Below, piece after piece: positions 59,040 to 64,000 of a stretch of 64,000 nt of DNA. Within the stretch, counting starts at the first letter, position 1; every line of letters begins with the position of its first letter. The DNA is from Oxytricha trifallax. Its lineage: Eukaryota > Ciliophora > Spirotrichea > Sporadotrichida > Oxytrichidae. Below the pieces are notes generated by a model. It searched no databases. It was not told the origin of the DNA and was given only the letters and a program-made list of their open reading frames with translations. The stretch is from assembly GCA_000711775.1 (NCBI GenBank), contig ARYC01000061.1, forward strand, positions 215,139 through 279,138, given 5' to 3'. Made by a program: the position numbers and the translations under genes.

Positions 59040-60480
59040 TTTTAGTGATTCTTAGAGACTCTGTATAGCATTGACTCTATGTCTTGCATTTCATGATTAA
59101 TAATCTCTAAATCCTTCATGGATGCTTTTTCATCTGAGTTGTAATCCATTACTTTGGTTTGGAAATTAACCATCTTAGTCTTATCGTCTAATCGTTTCCA
59201 ACATATTTCCAAGTTATCCCCTTTTTTTGCCTAACTCATCACAGTGCTTTCCTATTTCCCTGATTCTTCGTGTATCACTTCATTTTAATTTGATATCTAT
59301 AAATGTTTTTATTTATTGTTTATTGTGAATATCTCTAACTTCATTTCAGACAGAAAATAAATATTGTTAAATACCCTAGAATAAAAGATTATTGAAGATT
59401 ATAATTATAAATTTGATTTAATATATGAATTATTTTCAATTTTATTAATGGCAACCCAAGATTCATGATATTAATAAAGAGTATCACTTCAGAGTAAAAC
59501 GTTTTAGATAAGAGCTTTTATGCCAGTCTTGGACATATTCGACTGATTTCACTCTCAATCTTTACGGGATTATGCTCGGCTTGCATCTAATTTTAGCAAT
59601 CACAGTTTAAAGCCATATTTTAGTTGTTTCTGAGGTTTCTCCCATAAAGCGAATAATCAAAATTGTGTAATAAGGAAGATAAATATGATAATTTTCAGCA
59701 TATAATACCAGGCAGACATATTTCATTGACAAAGAAATCCACAAAATAGAACTAACTAATCAAAGATAAAACATAACCTTTTATTTTAGATTAGATACTT
59801 GTATTGCCATTACTTATTGATATTTTGCAAAGTGGATATAGTCACAATAATAAGTCATATTTTATTCTTTTACATTTTATTTTGGATTATATTATCAAAC
59901 TCTATTAAGAGCAGTAGATGGACAATTAAAATATATTTCAAACTAAATTTACATTTTAATTTTCATTATTTCAAGAATAGATTGTATTTTATCAATATAA
60001 ATGAATCTATTTATTTATTTAGTCTAAATTAAATTAATTTATATGATTAATTTATATTTAATTTAACTTTTTGCATTTCTAAATCATTAGAGAAAAATAC
60101 TAAAGTTTCGAAAACATTCTTGTAAAACATGATTATTTCAATTTATGATTATTTTATTTTTCATTCTATAATAAATTATTCCTTATATAAATTCACCATC
60201 CTTTTTTATTTGAGAAATAAATATCATAATAACTTTTAATAAGTTAGTAAATAAAAATTTTATTAAAATTAATCCGTTAAATGAATTGTGTTCCTATTAT
60301 ATTACTTACTTAGAACATTATTTTATCTTAGTTTCTGCCAGATATATCATAGGTTACTCTTAAATCTTAGAATTTTCTAATTTGTATCTTGAAGCAGTAT
60401 TTGTTATTATCTTTTAGTGCTATTGATAAAGTGTTAATGGTAGAGATTAAGAACAGTGCAGATCCCAGCAATATTCTCAT
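59040..60480 (-). CDS. p24/TMED (emp24/gp25L) cargo receptor in two or more MDSs (C-terminus missing)
   Basis: p24 proteins are type I membrane proteins of COPI/COPII vesicles. ATG 60480 gives a signal peptide (MRILLGSALFLISTINTLSI) and the start of the GOLD domain (NNKYCFKIQIRKFQDLRVTY, ending DKIMFQ). The second MDS (59280 down to about 59040) reads VIHEESGKQESTVM, GDNLEICWKRLDDKTKMVNF (the GxYxxCF-type position) and a coiled-coil stretch DLEIINHEMQDIESML. Pointer AAGT (plus-strand ACTT at 60308-60311 and 59277-59280) joins FQ to VIHEES in frame. The expected C-terminal transmembrane segment and KK-type tail are not found nearby. The ~1.03-kb gap contains another coding-like stretch (59500-59646). 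Confidence 0.7.
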
Positions 60481-60687
60481 ATTTTTGTTCATTATTATTT
60501 TAATTTGCAAATAATTAATTATTCATTAAAATTAAACTTAAATAGTCTGACAATAATAATAATAATAATAGACTTATATTCTAATTAACTTGAAATTTTA
60601 AATTCTTTAATTAATACATTAAGCCATTAATTTTTAGTATTCTAATATTAGTATTAATATTAATATTTAATTTGAAATATATTATCT

Positions 60688-60972
60688 ATGTTTAAAGATG
60701 GAATAAGTTAAGTCGAAACAAAGGAATTTTTATCATCAGGTTTATTAAGCATCTCAAAATACAATGATGGAAATCCTAATATAAATCATAGAAAAAAATA
60801 CTACTACCACAATAACTACCACTACTTAATGAAGTTTAATTACTATAGGATTGCTGAATATTCCAATTAATAACATTACAAAAATATTAACTGCTACTTA
60901 TTTCTGGCTGATTCCTATTTTGAACTAGTTATAAATTATCCACGAGTTTATACATGCACAATAATTCCATGA
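60688..60972 (+). CDS. Tyr/Asn-rich ORF (hypothetical)
   Basis: ATG 60688 (MFKDGISQVETKEFLSSG) to TGA 60970-60972, 94 codons. Composition is protein-like with a Tyr/His/Asn cluster (KKYYYHNNYHYLMKFNYY). A further short frame (60975-61092, MMQHEQSFHNLFPFYVL) follows within 3 nt and could be a second exon or chance. No family recognised. Confidence 0.3.
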
Positions 60973-62819
60973 AAATGATGTAGCACGAATAATCTTTCCA
61001 CAATTTATTTCCTTTCTACGTACTTATCATCGAACGCAGGAATCATAACCCCAAAAATAAAGTAGTATTGATTGAGAATTTTATTGATAAATGAGTCCAT
61101 TTTTGCATATTTTAGATTTAATAAGTTGCAGAAGTATGAGGCATTTAAGGAAATTGTTAAATTCCAAGTTTAAATTTTAATATAAAATAAAATTTTAATA
61201 TATTATTTAGAATATTTATTGTGATTAAAAAAAGGATTATAGTATAATTGTCATTTATAATTCTTATTTTATCATCATAGTCTTCATCTGAAAGAATAGA
61301 TTTCTATTACCCTTGTTTTTAGCTTCTCTAAGGAATTATGATATATTTTATGGAAAATAGAGAATTATAACAATTTGATTAACAATAATAACAATAGCAA
61401 TAATATGAATAGAAAATGTAAATTTTAAAAATCAGTTTCATCTCTTCCAATACCTTGTTTTGTAATATAATCATATCGTCCTGTTGCTTCCTTTGCCTAT
61501 TCGTTGCAGCCTCTTGTGAAGTCTTCTCTTCGAGCCACCACCACTCTTACCAGGTAAGACCAATAAAATAAATATTTTAAGATATATTTTTTGTAACTTA
61601 CATTTTTTGTAAGTAAGTGACAATGCACATTCTGATCAGGCATTTTTATTATTTCTAATATTTTTAATATTATTGCTATAATTCTCTATTTTCCATAAAA
61701 TATATCATAAATTTTTACGTAAGTTGGTTAAGGATTTACCAAGCTAAATAACTTATCCAAAGAAATTAAATTTGTAAATCTCATAATTTTTTAAAGCTAA
61801 TCACAATTTTAATCAATTTAATCTAAAATATATTTAAATGATTTAACAAACTATCTATATCAAATTATAGTTTATTATATTGTCATTCTATTTTTTTATA
61901 TCATTATTACAATCTTTTGCTTACAAAAGATTTAATATTAATTTTTTACACAAACTTAATGATTCCTTTCTCTTGATTCTAGACAATTAACAAAGTGGAT
62001 CTCATTCTACATGAGTATCAAATGAATTCGAGGACTCTTTAAGCTGATAATCAATTGATTATTATAAAATTTAAAAGATTATTCCTTTTTAAATTTTATT
62101 GTAATATTAAATGTAGAATAAATATGCAAAAATATGAATAACAGCTTAATTTAGTAAAACTTTTACAAAATATTCCAAATCTCACTTGAGCATAAATTGA
62201 TATACTTTTAAATACGTATAAATATTTTATTAATATTAATTTAGAATAAGTAATTCAATATTATTGACTTATTATTGTTTCTAAATATACTTTACAACCA
62301 GTATTGTTTAATGATTGATTATTGAAAGAGCTCCAAATTATAACTTATAAAATATATAAAAATTAATTAAAATATTTGTATTGTAAAATGTTTAAAGCAA
62401 TGTATTTATTAAATATTAAATTTTGCATATCGGTATAAAAATTAAATTTTAATTTGATCATTTTTTATAATTCATACTAAGACCAATAAATAAATAAATA
62501 TGATCTATATAAAATTAAATATAATTTTAATCTTGAAATTTTGGACATAATAAAAATTAAAAATATAAAACTATTAATGAGAAAAATAAGAAGATCTTAA
62601 ATAATTAAAAGGAAAAAAATTAAAATAAATTGAAATAAGTAGCTAACATGTCAAAATAAACGCATTCTTATTTAAAAAAATAAAGAAGATTTTAAAAACT
62701 TATTATATACAAAGACTTAATAGAACCTTAATAGATATTAAGTAAAATTAAAAATTTCTAAAATCTTAGTATTAAAAACCTTAATAATATATATTTTAAT
62801 TATATATATAATCAATTGA
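60973..62819. other. AT-rich stretch with one Glu/Gln-rich coding-like patch
   Basis: Mostly AT-rich. On the minus strand at about 61440-61560 a GC-richer patch reads WWWLEEKTSQEAATNRQRKQ and QDDMIILQNKVLEEMK, plausible as one MDS of an unidentified gene. Otherwise nothing seen. Confidence 0.35.
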
Positions 62820-64000
62820 AAATGAGTAGTCTTGGTCTGTAGATTGAAATTTCACTTATAAAATCAATGTCAATTTTTTGTTTGATTTATGTATCAGATG
62901 CAGCTCAAGCCGCGCTACAATGACCTAAGTGTTCACGTTTAATGTAGATAAGTGTGTGATTTGATAAAATGATTTTCTTTACAAAAATTATCATTCCGGC
63001 GAAAATTGGCTTTAAAAATGAGCAGTCTTTGTCTGTAGATTGAAATTTCGCTTATAAAATAAATGTCAATTTTTTGTTTGATTTAAGTATCAGATGCAGC
63101 TCAAGTCTTGCTAGAATGACTGTGTGTACGTTTAATGTAGATAAGTGTGTGATTTGATAAAATAATTTTCATTAGAAAAATTATCATTCCGGCGAAAATT
63201 GGCTTTAAAAATGAGCAGTCTTGGTCTGTAGATTGAAATTTCACTTATAAAATAAATGTCAATTTTTTGTTTGATTTAAGTATCAGATGCAGCTCAAGCC
63301 GCGCTACAATGACTGAGTGTTCACGTTTAATGTAGATAAGTGTGTGATTTGATAAAATAATTTTCATTACCAAAATTATCATTCCGGCGAAAATTGGCTT
63401 TAAAAATGAGTAGTCTTGGTCTGTAGATTGAAATTTCACTTATAAAATCAATGTCAATTTTTTGTTTTATTTATGTATCAGATGCAGCTCAAGCCGCGCT
63501 ACAATGACTGAGTGTTCACGTTTAATGTAGATAAGTGTGTGATTTGATAAAATAATTTTCATTACCAAAATTATCATTCCGGCGAAAATTGGCTTTAAAA
63601 ATGAGTAGTCTTGGTCTGTAGATTGAAATTTCACTTATAAAATCAATGTCAATTTTTTGTTTTATTTATGTATCAGATGCAGCTCAAGCCGCGCTACAAT
63701 GACTGAGTGTTTACGTTTAATGTAGATAAGTGTGTGATTTGATAAAATGATTTTCTTTACAAAAATTATCATTCCGGCGAAAATTGGCTTTAAAAATGAG
63801 CAGTCTTTGTCTGTAGATTGAAATTTCGCTTATAAAATAAATGTCAATTTTTTGTTTGATTTAAGTATCAGATGCAGCTCAAGTCTTGCTAGAATGACTG
63901 TGTGTTCACGTTTAATGTAGATTAAGTGGTGTGATTTGATAAAATAATTTTCTTTACAAAAATTATCATTCCGGCGAAAATTGGCTTTAAAAATGAGTAG
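62820..64000. repeat. ~195-bp tandem satellite, six copies plus start of a seventh
   Basis: Units beginning AATGAG-AGTCTT-GTCTGTAG start at 62821, 63017, 63210, 63405, 63600, 63795 and 63992 (spacing 193-197 bp) and run off the window. Each unit contains two GC-richer blocks: GCAGCTCAAGCCGCGCTAC (or a variant with AAGTCTTGCTAG) and ATTCCGGCGAAAATTGGC. Two unit types are interspersed: units 2 and 6 share the CTTTGTCTG and AAGTCTTGCTAGAATGAC variants, the others the CTTGGTCTG and AAGCCGCGC variants. No coding role; the 64-codon minus-strand frame across units 3-4 is a repeat artefact. Confidence 0.92.

Noticed and set aside
62820..64000. CRISPR-like array
   Set aside because: The repeats are contiguous ~195-bp units without spacers, in a eukaryote; this is satellite DNA.

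Overview
The window reads as a germline (micronuclear) contig from a spirotrich/stichotrich ciliate of the Oxytricha-Stylonychia type. Four things point there. (1) Real genes stay open only if TAA and TAG are read as glutamine and TGA is the sole stop. (2) Three 4.0-4.5 kb transposons end in C4A4-type telomere-like repeats with 3-bp AAT/ATT target duplications and carry a zinc-finger/kinase gene, a small intron-bearing gene and a DDE transposase: these are telomere-bearing elements (TBE). (3) Genes are cut by AT-rich internal eliminated sequences (IES) whose ends share short direct-repeat pointers. (4) Several genes are scrambled, with macronuclear-destined segments (MDS) in non-linear order. 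The species cannot be fixed from the window.

Layout. 1-12.9 kb is mostly AT-rich and gene-poor: two copies of an unknown gene family (one carrying a 648-bp foldback insertion), two copies of a 414-bp palindromic TA-duplicating MITE, a small GC-rich island and one coding fragment. 12.9-14.8 kb is a TIR-bounded, GC-rich element with a long TAG microsatellite. 16.7-20.7 kb is a decayed TBE. 23.8-28.3 kb holds two plus-strand Asn/Gln/Ser-rich genes. 28.3-31.7 kb is a NAT10-type RNA cytidine acetyltransferase (minus strand) split by several IESs and lacking its C-terminal end. 31.8-37.6 kb is an RWD-RBR ubiquitin ligase interrupted by the best-preserved TBE. 37.8-49.1 kb is gene-dense and mainly minus strand: a scrambled NAR1, a Gln/Asn-rich gene, a START-like gene, a plus-strand multi-pass transporter, a heavily scrambled lysophospholipid acyltransferase and a heavily scrambled mitochondrial carrier. 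50.6-52.6 kb is a CFAP119-like gene in three MDSs. 53.0-57.6 kb is a third TBE with a MITE nested in its transposase. 59-60.5 kb is a p24/TMED gene in two MDSs. The right end (62.8-64 kb) is a ~195-bp satellite.

The strongest observations are two adjacent odd-even scrambled genes that can be assembled by hand. The acyltransferase has 18 MDSs and 17 pointers and gives exactly 1041 nt (346 aa plus stop). The SLC25 carrier has 17 MDSs and 16 pointers and, after removing two ~31-nt introns, gives exactly 900 nt (299 aa plus stop); one of those introns is itself assembled from two separate loci. NAR1 (two MDSs in reversed order, 534 aa after joining) and the RBR gene (frame restored by removing the TBE plus one AAT) pass the same arithmetic test. 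All functional assignments come from motif recognition by eye; no database search was run.
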